Source: Epiperipatus broadwayi
Lineage: Eukaryota > Onychophora > Udeonychophora > Euonychophora > Peripatidae
DNA length: 64,000 nt
Direction: 5' to 3'
Assembly: GCA_028023455.1 (NCBI GenBank)
Contig: JAQFVV010000003.1
Location: 2,890,925-2,954,924 of the forward strand
The position numbers and the translations under genes are program-made. Shown piece after piece: positions 54,801 to 62,399 of the stretch. The notes under the pieces were generated by a model that was not told the DNA's origin, did not search any database, and was given only the letters and a program-made list of their open reading frames with translations. Positions within the stretch are counted from its first letter, which is position 1. Every line of letters starts with the position of its first letter.

Positions 54801-57800
54801 AAACAAATGTCAAAACACAATAAGATCTATGTAACAAAATTAGTTAATCAATCAAACTATGCACATGTGTGTAAATGAATAAATAACTGGTCATTCATTT
54901 CAAAACATGGAGAAAAACAACATTTATTTAGTCACATTTTGATGAGGTCTATTCGAGGATGAAATACAATATAGCAACAAAATGATTGTTAGTTTTCTTT
55001 ATGCATTAACATGGATGAGTAGTTATTTATTCATTTATAAACTTGAATGGTTTGATTAAACAACTTTCTATCTAAGATGTACTATAGGTGCTAAAATTTT
55101 AAAGAGTTATAGTGCAAATGATTGATATTGCAGTAATTTTTAAAACATCACATGATCACCATTCTTTATGTTTACACAAGCTGGTTTTCATAAAGCTACT
55201 AAGTGCATTGCTCTTAGATCCAAGGCTTCTCACTGATGAAAGCCAAAGCTAGAAATTAGTCTGGGGATATTGGATGAGTAGTCATTACACAGTGATTTTA
55301 TGCACAAACCTTCCTGCATCCATTAATTACTCTGGCTTGCACTGAGTGTCACAATTGTATGGAGTTTTGCCTCTGTAAATTTTTAAAACTACCGAAAAAA
55401 AATGATGATAATGACATTGATGATAATAAATGTCACAGATGTAATTAATTTGCACTACAAATAATACATTTTAAATATTCAAATTGGAAAAGAATAAATA
55501 TCTTTATGCTATTCTTCCATAAAATAATAATCAAAAAATATTACTTTCTTACAACAGCTTTATAAATATCAAAATTTTTTATACACATAAAAAGCTCTTT
55601 TCAGCACCTGATTTGATACTTTTTTCAAATGTTAAGAATCTATTATGTTAATGAACAATTACAGACATAAAACCATCTAGTGTTCAATAATGAAATTAAA
55701 ACAACCAATACCAATATAAATCATTAAAATAAATCAAAACCTACATATAAATCTAGTAATTACAAAATGATTGACTATATCATAACAATAAATAAAATAA
55801 ATTACATGCACTTTTCTTTTTTTTTTACAATTATATATATGTCTATTTATATTGTATTATTGTTGTAACTGATTCTAGTTAACTTTATGTATAAAAAAGA
55901 TATTGCATAATCACCAGTTCTTATGCTTACACAAGCTGTTTACACAGAGGCTAAACTCTCCATACAGTAGTGCCAGTTGGGGATACTGGATGAGTAGGCA
56001 CTAAAAAGGGATTTTATGCACAAACCTTCTTGCATCCTTTGATTACTCTGGCTTGCACTGGTGACACTACTTTATGGAGAATTTAACCTCAGTATAAAGA
56101 AGATAGATGTGGCTATATATGCAATGGAAATTGATGCTATAAAACAGTTCCATTGCATTTAAAGGGGCAAAATAATAGATATAAAAATATTTACAATGAA
56201 CATTTTTATTTATTGTGAAAATTAAAAACCAAGAAATAATTGTTTCTTCAATTACAATTGGATTCTTTTTAAATTGAACATGAAATAAAAGCATAGAAAG
56301 TCCAGAAATTAATTAAGTTAAATTAACCTTACTTTTTATAGTAAGAGATTGACTTAATTAATTTCTGGACCAAGTTAAATATAAAATCCCCAATTGTGGT
56401 AAATAAAAGTGATCATTAAAAATACTTTTATATCTATTATTTTTTTTATTTTTTAGTACTTTTATATTTTTTACAATTATTCCAGTCATCCTAATGCTTG
56501 AAATTAAAATTATGCTTATTAAATAATTACAATATACATATCTATATTTCAAAAATGTTTTTATAAAGTCAATTTTTAGAACATAAAAATAAAATGACAC
56601 TTTTTAAAAAATTGAATTTTTACAATGAAATATTTGTTTTTGTTTGAATTTTAAATAATCACTAAAAATAAAAATTTTTAAATCAAGATTTGTTTTTATT
56701 TCAATTTTAAAACATTGTTAGATACTTTTTAAATTAATTTTTTTTTTTAAATATATATATCACTCTCTTGCATGAATTATTGAAAACTTATGGAAGTAAT
56801 ATGAACATATTTTAAATGTGATATCAAAATAATTATAATTTCAACCACACTTTCTATTTGGATTTAAAAAACTAGATAACCTACCTAAAATATTTTAGTG
56901 TCATATTGAATTGTCAGTGACTTATAAGTAATGTACTAAATTTCAATAAATTATATTGAATATAAACTTATTAAACCTCAATTTTAAAATTTTATTGCAA
57001 TTTAAATATAAGTGTTTACAAACTAACAATCAAACAAACAACCTAACAACAATCAGAGATTGTAACCTAGAAGTGTTTAAAAAATATATGCCAAAAAAAT
57101 TTTTTCTGTATTATTTTTATTATCGTTATATATATAATTATAGCTGTTACACAAAAATATTGATAAGACAGCATCGATTGATTCACACCATAAGATGGCG
57201 CTGTTTCTACACTAAAGCACATAAATATGCTGTTTACAAGGCCACTCATAGATCTTATGGCCTAGTAAACTGTTCAACCGCTAAGATGTTGAAGTGCACC
57301 CATTACCCCAACATCTCTAGTATGTTGAACATTATTAGTGACGAGTATGCAAGATTCTCTATAGACATTACTCTTAACTATTGTACAGCATATGATGTGA
57401 AGGTTTCTGTATTTTGAATGTCGAAAACTATATTATAACGTTTTTTTGTTTTTTTTGGCTTCGATGTATTTTTTTTATTTTTGTTCGTAAAAATTGTAAC
57501 GATTTTCCAAACACCCCTGGTTTCATTGTCAGGGGTCAGAATTCAATTAATGAGGAGTGTTAGTCACAATTTGGCAAAGTTCACGATCAAGTCGCGCACT
57601 TTCCGACACTTTTTCGAGATCAAAACATTTCAATGGCAGACTACAGAAGCAGATGCGGTGGCCTTTCTTCAACAGAGAAATATTCTCCTCACCCAGAAGA
57701 ACTGCCTTTGTGGTAGTTTAATGAAAGTAAAAAGCCAAAAAAAATAAAAAAAGTTACTTTAAAAAAAAGACCGTAATCAAAAGCGGAAAGAAAAAAAAGA

Positions 57801-60380
57801 AGTTACTTTAAAAAAAAAAAAAGACCGTAATCCAATTTTGTTAAACAACAAGTTTTACAAAAAAATAAAGAAAAAAAAAGGTTTTACAAAACGTATTAAA
57901 AAAAATATTTAAAAATCTATTTATTTATTTAAAAAAAAATACGGTCCAAAAAAAAAATCCAAACCAAAAAAAAACAACACGATAACATTACAAAATAATA
58001 ATAATCAAATCAGCCCAGTAACGTTATATCTATTCGTTTTTCACTAGCAACAGTGCCATCTTATGGCGTGGATCAATCGATGCTGTATTACCAAAATATT
58101 TTCTTTTATGGTGTATGATTTATTTAAATATATGAAAAAACAACATATGAAAAAGAATGTAATATTCTGATGTCATGAAAAATATATTAAGAAAAAAATT
58201 CTGTGCCATATATCTTACTACTGAGACTCTTTGGTCTCATGTGATGATGATGAATAAATTTAATGATGTGACTATATATAATAATCAAATGATATATTTA
58301 AAAAAAGTGATACACATAAAATTGTGCTATATTGAATTTGCTTTTATTTTATATATTTATGCATCTATATTTTCAAAACAAAAATGCTAGTTCATTTGCA
58401 ATTATAATATAAGTAAGATTACAAATGATTGTTGTTTTAATTTTTTTTATTTACTTGGATTTTTAAATCCTAAAATTAATTCTCTCAGCTTACATTAAAT
58501 TAACTAATCTTCATTGTTTTTTACCTTTAATGTAATATGGTTCTAAACAAGAAAATAAATACATGGTTGTTTTGATAATAATTTTGAAGAGTTTAAAGAG
58601 AAAAATTATTGATAATAGGAGTTTGGTATTGTTAACAGGAAATGAGGGTAACAAGCTTGTATGAATGGGACCTGCAATTTAACAATTATGCTATGCATTC
58701 TACAGATATAATGCCACAATTATTGGATTAATTCTAAAAAAAATCATCTGTATTATTGTCTATTGCCTCAACTGAATTTGTTATTTCTAGGTTACTGAAA
58801 TTGGAAGCTTCAACAAAGTTTACATGAAAGATCCATTTCATCAATGCTTAACTGTGAAGTACTTACTCATTAGTCATCCATTATAAGTATATTTACAGCT
58901 AGCTGTCAATCACTAAACTACATTTAAAAAAACGAAAGTCAAAACGAAAAGAAAATTGTGAATGTTCTTCCTCCTACCAAGTTAAAACTTGAAAGCTTGA
59001 ACAGATCATATAAGTGATGAATATTTGCATCAGTTAATTCTTTTTTAAATAATTATACATGTTACAAACTTTTTAAAACCTGAAAACTAATCTTTAGCTT
59101 ATTGTATTTTCTTAAATAATTCTGATATAATTTGTTATTACATATAAATATTATTTTTGTAATTACAGATTGGTTTTGTTTAATTATTTGTATAATACTT
59201 CCAAACCTTAATTTGAAAATATGTATATATTTTTCTTATTTATATTCAGAATCTAAATTATAAATAACAAATTATTGTTATTCTATTAGTTAGTTGATCA
59301 AATATTATTTTATTTAATTCATACTTTTTTTTGTTCTTCAAAATCTTGTTCATATTATTGGTCATTAAGATCTCACATTTTTGCACTGGGATATTGGAAA
59401 GTACACATAGATATATATGCATGGTTAATTTCTTAGCTGGATATCTGTTCCACCATATTGAAAAGTAAAGCTGGTTAGCTCCATTACATACATTGGTGGC
59501 CCAAGGGAAAGCCAAATAGAGTTATTTTACAATCATATATATTTCTATTACATGCTCACAAGATTAAAAATGGATTTTTTAAAATTAGGTTTTTTTAATA
59601 TTATTTGTAACTTTATGTGTTTTGATACAGTGATAGAATTGAAAAGCTCTGAATTTAAAGTCTGTGGATTGGCAGCATTTCCTGAGCTATAAAGCCATTT
59701 GAATATTTTTTATTTATTCTCGTTATGAGAGTACCTTGATTTTTTTTTTTTAATGTTCTGAAACATCGAAATTCTGGATTAGTATTTGATTCATTGAAAG
59801 CTTTTATGCAGAATTTCTTGTACTTTGAGAATGCATCTAAATCTTTTCTACATGGAAGCCCTTTCTTTCCTATCTTTTAAAAAGAACTAGAAACACTTGC
59901 TAAAAAGTTTAGCACATGCAATACCGAGCTACAATCTCAATAAATAAATTATATGTTAAATCACTCCCTAAAGAACAGGCTATTAAGACCCAAAGCTCTT
60001 GATACAGAATATTGCAGTGATTTGATTAGTAATAAATCAGTTGATTATCATCATCAGTAATGTATCATCTTTTTCTCTCTAATCCTTACAAAAATTGTAT
60101 TCTTTCCAAGATGAATTATAAAGCACATGCATATAAAATTGATATATAATTGATATATTTTTCAGAGAAAAAAACATATTGTGTAAGCACAAATAATGGT
60201 GATCATGTGATGTTTGATAGTTTAATTGATATATTGTTGATATATTGTATACCTTGCTACATGATTGATAATTGGTGCAAAATTAGTAGGTCCAAAAAGC
60301 TGAACTGATTTTAAACACTTCTCATAAGCTTCTAACACTCCATCAGTCCCATAACAGTAAGGATTTTCAGAATGAAGATT
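24610..60380 (-). CDS. CPNE: copine (CPNE5/8/9-type), C-terminal five exons, partial gene
   Basis: Copines are cytosolic Ca2+-dependent phospholipid-binding proteins with two N-terminal C2 domains and a C-terminal von Willebrand A (copine) domain that recruits partners to membranes. Only the C-terminal part is here, in exons 60253-60380, 53859-53964, 46705-46762, 38113-38186 and 24610-24807. All junctions have GT/AG borders and phases that join without a stop, giving about 187 residues. Diagnostic blocks in order are [76 protein letters not shown] and [17 protein letters not shown]. The FVPFRDY and [12 protein letters not shown] tail with a proline/arginine-rich end favours CPNE5, CPNE8 or CPNE9 over CPNE1/3. 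The C2 domains and the first half of the vWA domain, including the MIDAS DxSxS loop, must lie beyond 64000. No internal stops or frameshifts suggest a functional gene. Which paralogue it is was judged from remembered family sequence, not a search. Confidence 0.96.
24911..25740 (-). repeat. 3' LTR of the Ty3/gypsy element
   Basis: It starts TGTTATGTCTTAATC and ends AATCAATAGATATTCCA on the plus strand, pairing with 29623-30444. The polypurine tract abuts it at 25741. Confidence 0.9.
25741..25752 (-). other. polypurine tract next to the 3' LTR
   Basis: The minus strand reads AAGGGGAGGAT immediately before the 3' LTR. This is the expected plus-strand primer of an LTR retrotransposon. Confidence 0.75.
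25800..26900 (-). pseudogene. integrase remnant of the Ty3/gypsy element
   Basis: TDNGT (26450-26464) and PYHPESNG (about 26369-26389) are the second catalytic aspartate block and the downstream HPxxNG block of the integrase core. The C-terminal part carries several stops. Confidence 0.8.
27310..27520 (-). pseudogene. RNase H remnant of the Ty3/gypsy element
   Basis: LTTDAS (27496-27512) and the later [20 protein letters not shown] then [10 protein letters not shown] match the TDAS and Y-S-x-x-E/D-K-E-x-L-A blocks of Ty3/gypsy RNase H. Frameshifts separate the parts. Confidence 0.75.
27840..28341 (-). pseudogene. reverse transcriptase remnant of the Ty3/gypsy element
   Basis: [20 protein letters not shown] then YRISMNK matches the S-x-WA-x-PxVxVxKKDG-x-R-x-CxDY motif. 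Further on are [11 protein letters not shown] and [12 protein letters not shown]. The catalytic box reads YFED (27896-27907) where active enzymes have YxDD, so one catalytic aspartate is replaced. Confidence 0.85.
28620..28740 (-). pseudogene. retroelement aspartic protease remnant
   Basis: The segment [20 protein letters not shown] has the D-S-G-S active site (28691-28702) of retroviral-type proteases. A stop follows about 13 residues later. Confidence 0.65.
28861..28955 (-). pseudogene. gag zinc knuckles (CCHC) of the Ty3/gypsy element
   Basis: One knuckle, [14 protein letters not shown], is an intact CX2CX4HX4C at 28861-28902. Just upstream in the reading direction a second, [12 protein letters not shown], lies in a shifted frame and has lost its first cysteine (serine there). 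Confidence 0.75.
29181..29396 (-). pseudogene. gag capsid-like fragment of the Ty3/gypsy element
   Basis: It contains a block of the form [14 protein letters not shown] then [20 protein letters not shown] with a downstream LAKDCGYG. This is the pattern of Ty3/gypsy gag, where family members show LxxxFxP...RxxFxxRxQxxxESVxxYxxxLRxLAxxCxFG. It is truncated by stops on both sides. Confidence 0.7.
29606..29617 (-). other. candidate tRNA primer binding site
   Basis: The minus strand reads TGGTGCAGTCAC five bases inside the 5' LTR. TGG at this spot matches the complement of a tRNA CCA end. The primer tRNA is not identified. Confidence 0.6.
29623..30444 (-). repeat. 5' LTR of the Ty3/gypsy element
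   Basis: It is a direct repeat of 24911-25740. Shared landmarks include GTCTTAATCTTAACCTTCC, GATCAATTTTCTAAA and GTGGGC...TTGAGGTGCATATAAATT. It differs from its partner by many substitutions and small gaps, so the insertion is old. Confidence 0.9.
30840..32239. mobile_element. TIR transposon, 1.4 kb, 10 bp duplication (Mutator-like?)
   Basis: The element at 30850-32229 is flanked by ATGAAATTTT at 30840-30849 and 32230-32239. The terminal inverted repeats share TTGTTTTACAATAG, GTGTTGAAACCG and CGGAGGGCG over about 37 bp with two mismatches. The interior is clearly less AT-rich than its surroundings. No transposase motif was recognised. A 9-10 bp duplication is typical of Mutator-like elements; this assignment is inference. 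Confidence 0.75.
32240..36350. other. intronic AT-rich DNA, nothing recognised
   Basis: Only (TA)n and (TTA)n tracts (about 34751-34772 and 35026-35042) and a (CAA)n tract at 36175-36192 stand out. Confidence 0.5.
36352..37525 (-). mobile_element. hAT-family DNA transposon relic with BED zinc finger fragment
   Basis: Terminal inverted repeats CAGGGGTGGGGAAAC (36360) and the reverse of CAGGGATGGGGAACC (ending 37517) have the CAG...CTG ends of hAT elements. The flanking 8 bp CTTTAGAT and CTCTAGAA agree at 6 of 8 positions with the nTCTAGAn target preference of Charlie-type hATs. On the minus strand (36867-37115) an open stretch encodes a BED-like finger, CLICVES...[10 protein letters not shown] (CX2C...HX4H). 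The rest of the transposase is missing, so the 1.16 kb copy is non-autonomous. Confidence 0.82.
38113..38186 (-). CDS. CPNE: copine exon, LDGDD...AERDIVQ block
   Basis: This 74 bp exon completes an alanine codon and encodes [20 protein letters not shown] then DIVQ. The M[21 protein letters not shown] block is the most recognisable signature of animal copines. The acceptor is TTAG at 38187-38188 and the donor CAG|GTAT has GT at 38111-38112. It joins the terminal exon in phase 0. Confidence 0.97.
38741..39040. repeat. long palindromic (foldback/MITE-like) element, about 140 bp arms
   Basis: The left arm 38741-38879 and right arm 38889-39040 are inverted copies with a short loop. Shared blocks are ATTAAATGCTTTTATTGA, GAAGAAACAATT and CAGAAATTAATTAA. 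The same core recurs as a smaller inverted pair at 56230-56400, so this is a family. Confidence 0.75.
39265..39400 (-). repeat. hammerhead-bearing repeat, copy D (fragment)
   Basis: It carries the central part of the family (AAAATCTCCATCTAG, the hammerhead segment, CACTAGATCTGAA) but lacks the outer edges. It lies inside a copine intron in sense orientation. Confidence 0.65.
39289..39347 (-). ncRNA. hammerhead ribozyme-like motif, copy D (intact core, copine intron, sense)
   Basis: On the minus strand it has outer stem I TATCC/GGATA, inner stem I CCTCA/TGGGG, core CTGATGA, stem II AGC/GCT with loop CATCA, core GAAA, a two-base stem III with CA loop, and cleavage triplet GTT. The outer helix differs in sequence from copy A yet still pairs. 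Stem II closes with a T/T mismatch. The motif would be transcribed with copine. Confidence 0.68.
39905..40037 (+). repeat. tRNA-derived SINE with 14 bp target duplication
   Basis: AAAAACAATTACTC occurs at 39905-39918 and again at 40024-40037. Between them is a 105 bp unit with A box TTAGCCGAGAGG and B box GGTTCGCGTCC, the two internal RNA polymerase III promoter elements. The spacing (about 45-50 bp) and an extra-arm-like stretch suggest descent from a Leu/Ser-type tRNA. It ends in an A run. The exact duplication suggests fairly recent insertion. Confidence 0.85.
40081..40137. repeat. perfect 18 bp stem hairpin
   Basis: TATCAACAATCTCAACCT and its exact inverse flank a TGACTAC loop. After a 2 bp mismatch the stem extends by CTTAA/TTAAG. 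It is next to the SINE and may be a tiny foldback element. Confidence 0.85.
40673..41091 (+). repeat. candidate solo LTR
   Basis: It begins TGTTGGAGATC and ends AAACACAACA (TGTTG...CAACA inverted ends). It contains a TATA-like ATTATATAAGCAGAG and is less AT-rich than its surroundings. The flanking 5-mers (AGTAA and AGAAT) do not match, so this is tentative. Confidence 0.35.
41220..41460 (-). pseudogene. LINE fragment, minus orientation
   Basis: The pyrimidine-rich plus strand resembles 45040-45210 (CATCTTTATATTTC, AATGTTCAA, CTTTTCCAAATTTTTTC). It appears to be a short reverse-oriented piece of the LINE family present at 42-46 kb. Confidence 0.35.
42080..44660 (+). pseudogene. non-LTR retrotransposon (LINE) remnant, plus strand
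   Basis: Around 42715-42895 the sequence reads [20 protein letters not shown] then [12 protein letters not shown], like the linker before a LINE reverse transcriptase. Around 43095-43300 are [15 protein letters not shown] and [10 protein letters not shown]-like residues (FRYREDLW in one frame), followed by an [13 protein letters not shown]-like region. This matches the FxxGRSxxD...LYIAFLDxEKAYDxVPR motif of RT. The 3' end near 44590-44650 matches the tail at 17570-17625. Stops occur throughout. Confidence 0.55.
44745..46000 (-). pseudogene. second LINE copy in opposite orientation
   Basis: Its 3' end (44750-44830) is an inverted match to 44575-44660, so the two copies lie tail to tail about 90 bp apart. 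The remaining pyrimidine-rich plus strand is the complement of the purine-rich LINE coding strand. No intact motif is readable. Confidence 0.5.
46705..46762 (-). CDS. CPNE: copine exon, [11 protein letters not shown] strand
   Basis: This 58 bp exon encodes [19 protein letters not shown] plus one base of the next codon. The block A-A[16 protein letters not shown] is nearly invariant in copines and forms a buried vWA strand. The donor is CAG|GTAT (GT at 46703-46704) and the acceptor is ATAG at 46763-46764. It joins the following exon in phase 1 to give alanine. Confidence 0.96.
46763..49470. other. copine intron, AT-rich, microsatellites only
   Basis: It contains (CT)n at about 47814-47833 and (GT)n at about 49013-49031. 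No other features were seen. Confidence 0.6.
49480..49850 (+). repeat. hammerhead-bearing repeat, copy E
   Basis: It begins with a leader shared with 10395-10560 (TTTAATAACCAC...GTATTAAACC), then the ACATCACATGG...CTTACACAAGCTGTTTACAC block and the edge GAGGCAAAACTCTCCATACA. It then switches strand and continues through the hammerhead segment to CTGGCTTGCACTCAGTGTC. It lies in a copine intron, antisense to the gene. Confidence 0.75.
49712..49770 (+). ncRNA. hammerhead ribozyme-like motif, copy E
   Basis: The core CTGATGA and GAAA are intact, stem II is AGC/GCT with loop CACAA, and outer stem I is ATCCAA/TTCGAT with one mismatch. Inner stem I TCCCCA/TAGAGA is weakened. The stem III/cleavage segment reads G-TA-ATC, so the C15.2-G16.2 pair is lost. 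Activity is doubtful. Confidence 0.55.
51210..52640 (+). pseudogene. Penelope-like retroelement remnant with GIY-YIG endonuclease
   Basis: At 52378-52470 the plus strand encodes [20 protein letters not shown], the GIY...YIG signature with the cysteine and IP residues typical of Penelope-like endonucleases. The later [19 protein letters not shown] (about 52508-52565) fits the conserved H...GH segment. Near 51230-51330 [20 protein letters not shown] resembles the ADKGxxxVVMxxxDY start of the RT ORF. In between are only eroded frames, and the RT catalytic box is not recognised. Multiple stops make it dead. It lies in a copine intron, antisense. Confidence 0.7.
53859..53964 (-). CDS. CPNE: copine exon, vWA core strand with TDG motif
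   Basis: This 106 bp exon completes the split arginine codon and adds 35 residues, reading [20 protein letters not shown] then [15 protein letters not shown]. The hydrophobic strand ending in LTDGVISD is the vWA strand carrying the conserved Thr-Asp-Gly seen in all copines. The donor is ATGTAAG (GT at 53857-53858), and the acceptor is preceded by a T-rich stretch ending TCTCAG. It ends in phase 0. Confidence 0.96.
54538..54722 (-). repeat. foldback of PLE-like repeat with hammerhead-like core
   Basis: Arms of about 61 bp (54538-54598 and 54660-54722) are inverted copies: TACCATTTACACCTTTCTTA..., CACTTTATCAATA. The loop holds, on the minus strand, CTCTGATGGTGACTGCAGG and ACAGTCAAAACTGTTAG, related to 19305-19345. 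Stem II TGACTG/CAGTCA pairs perfectly, whereas the 19 kb copy uses GACTG/CAGTT. Core changes (CTGATGG and AAAA) suggest inactivity. Confidence 0.5.
55143..55378 (+). repeat. hammerhead-bearing repeat, copy F
   Basis: It has the leader block (ACATCACATGATCACCATTC, TTTACACAAGCTG), the hammerhead segment, TTTTATGCACAAACCTTCCT, CTCTGGCTTGCACTGAGTGT and the edge GTATGGAGTTTTGCCTCTGT. It lies in a copine intron, antisense to the gene. Confidence 0.78.
55218..55275 (+). ncRNA. hammerhead ribozyme-like motif, copy F (intact core)
   Basis: Outer stem I ATCCAA/TTGGAT is perfect, inner stem I TTCTCA/TGGGGA pairs fully with wobbles, and the core CTGATGA and GAAA are intact. Stem II is AGC/GCT with loop CAAA, stem III is minimal with a TA loop (T-G wobble), and the cleavage triplet is GTC. 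Stem II again closes with A/A. This is the best-preserved plus-strand copy. Confidence 0.72.
55895..56092 (+). repeat. hammerhead-bearing repeat, copy G (ribozyme core deleted)
   Basis: It carries the leader CTTACACAAGCTGTTTACAC, the edge CTAAACTCTCCATACAGTAG, then jumps to TTGGGGATACTGGATGAGTA (3' strand of stem I) and ends CACTACTTTATGGAGAATTT. The segment from CTGATGA to the cleavage site is missing. The two edges are inverted copies, showing that the unit is bounded by short inverted repeats. Confidence 0.7.
56215..56420. repeat. foldback element related to 38741-39040
   Basis: TTCAATTACAATTGG and GTCCAGAAATTAATTAAG are followed in inverted form by CTTAATTAATTTCTGGAC and CCAATTGTGG. It is smaller and more eroded than the 38.7 kb copy. 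Confidence 0.65.
57153..58100. mobile_element. TIR transposon, 0.93 kb, probable 8 bp duplication
   Basis: The element at 57162-58092 has terminal inverted repeats of about 44 bp: ACAGCATCGATTGATYCAC, CCATAAGATGGC and CTGTT, starting GGTAA/GATAA. Flanking AAAATATT occurs at 57154-57161 and 58093-58100, but AT-richness makes this duplication weaker evidence. The interior is relatively GC-rich around 57480-57720, and no transposase motif was recognised. Its GG start and 8 bp duplication parallel the element at 20791-21459. Confidence 0.7.
58110..60240. other. copine intron, AT-rich, no features
   Basis: At 60181-60213 there is an isolated reverse copy of the ACATCACATGATCACCAT leader block found with the hammerhead repeats. 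Nothing else was recognised. Confidence 0.55.
60253..60380 (-). CDS. CPNE: copine exon (most 5' in window), vWA domain middle
   Basis: This 128 bp exon encodes 42 residues plus two bases of a split arginine codon. It contains [20 protein letters not shown] followed by [17 protein letters not shown]. The NPxC..GxxGVxxAY and GPTNFxPxINHVA blocks are hallmarks of the copine vWA domain. The acceptor AG is at 60381-60382 (minus strand) after a short pyrimidine stretch, and the donor GT is at 60251-60252. The split AG|G codon continues in the next exon as R-F-A. It is the first copine exon visible; no further upstream exon was found to position 64000. Confidence 0.96.
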
Positions 60381-61124
60381 CTATAAAACACAAAACAGAC
60401 CAAAAAAAAAAGATAAATTTTCAGAAAAGAAATCTTTTTAACAATTAAAAAATTAAAAATAAATAAAGATAATAATGTTTATACTTACAAGAATTACAAT
60501 ACAGAATCAAATCATTTGTAATCTTTTGTAATCTGTATGAAATTGCTAATTATATGCATATAAGATCTCATGATGTGATAAATGTGCATCACATACATTA
60601 AAATATTTTCATTGTACTAATTAGAATTGTATTAACTTTTCTAGATTTTGTTCCTCTTATATATTTATTACTAACTACAGATTGTAATTTAAATGCAGGT
60701 ACCAAATGTAGTTTCAAATAAAAACTTTTAACCATGTAGATAATTTGAAATTGGTCTTTCTAAACAGAACAAAATTAATGAATTTTCATTTGATACCACA
60801 ATATAAATGCAAATATTAGTATATATTGATAGGTCAAATTGTTTGATTTGCATATCCCAATGCAGCAGTAAGTAGAGTAGCATTCTTTGAAACTTCACAA
60901 TACAGGTCTGTCATTTCCAGTATTTAAACCTCTGCTGAACTCCTGAGCAATAAATCATTTGTTTACTTTTTTTAATAAATGACAGAAATGTTTTTTCATG
61001 GTAGAACTAATATATACCAAGGCATCTAAAAGCAGTCTGGGTAAAATGTTTAAAGGCTAACAAAAAAATTACATTTTTCACAAATGTTAGGAGCAATAAA
61101 TATTAATTATTTTTTTCTTTAGAT

Positions 61125-61480
61125 ATTAATTCTTATAATATAATATTAACTCATCTATACACTTTATTACTCACATTACCACTCTGACAGTTTCAATTGC
61201 ACCAGCAATCTTCTTCAGAACTTTCATTTATATCTTTCACAATGCTTTTATTATATCCTGTCAGTTTCAATTGCTCCAGCAATCTTCTTCAGAATTTTCA
61301 TTTATATTACCACCTTGATAGTTTTGATTGCCACAGAAATCTTCTTCAGAACTTTCATTGATATCTTCAATGAAAGTTCTGAAGAAGATTGCTAGGGCAA
61401 TCAAAACTATCAGGGTGGTAATTAAATCATTGTGAAACAGTAATAAAGTGCATAGATGAGTTAATATTATATTATATACA
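61125..61480. repeat. nested tandem and inverted repeat (foldback)
   Basis: Units with CAGTTTCAATTGCWCCAGCA and ATCTTCTTCAGAA occur near 61188, 61261 and, diverged, 61316. The third is followed by its exact reverse (61362-61425) around a TTGATATCTTCAA centre, giving a stem of about 50 bp. The outer flanks TATAATATTAACTCATCTAT and ATAGATGAGTTAATATTATA are also inverted, so the whole block can fold. Confidence 0.75.
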
Positions 61481-62399
61481 TTTGACAATACAATAAGAAA
61501 GATTAGATATTACTTCTTTTTAAGCAATACACTTTAATAAATTACATTACTATGCAATAATGTTATTTAAACATCTACAGTTTACTTTTACTATTACTAT
61601 TATTATATGTTCCCTATTACTGTCAATCAATCAAAAAAATTATTAATCTGAAATGTATAAAAATGATGAAGTATGAAAATGATAATAATGAAATCTTGCG
61701 ATGTTAAAAAATTTGTAAATTAAAAGTAAGTATAACAACACTGATCAGAAAAATTATGGAAGACAATTTATCAGGTCTCCTCATTGATCATTTGATAAAC
61801 TAGTAAACTCCTCTTCACTCACAATGGTATTAAAAATTTTATAATTTTAATACAACTTCTATATTTACTTTCATAGTGATTAAATTTTAGAGACAAAATT
61901 TCATGTCATGTTTCAGTCATACATATTGAAATATTAATGACAAGAGACACTTTTTAAAACAAACACCTTAATGCAATTATATATTTTTAAATTTTTCCAG
62001 TCAAAAATAAGTCATTGCTAACAGAAAAAATTATAAAAAAAAATTTCCAGTTAAAATAATAAAACAGCATTAAACAGACTACCACAATGACAGTCTTTCC
62101 TATATTTCTCCACTAGGAAATAATTAAAGATATAACATTACACATCTGGTTAATCTACAGCCTCTTGGTGAAGATTTATAGTTCTTTGTTCTAAGAATAG
62201 TTACACACTCATTTGCTGAGCAGAAATTAGATGGGTAACTGAATTATCACTGTACTGAATTCCTGAAAAAAATCATAAATTTGCTCAGACATTCTCAGTT
62301 ATCTGAAAAAAAATTTCAAATTCAATTTGATTTGAATTTCAGACCATAAATATGTCAATATTAAGCATGCAAACACCATAATTTTCAATTTTATTCACC

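Noticed and set aside
56956-57417. 153-codon open frame, the longest in the window
   Set aside because: It spans the left end of the TIR element at 57162 and reads through its inverted repeat. No domain or family motif is visible, so it is not called as a gene.
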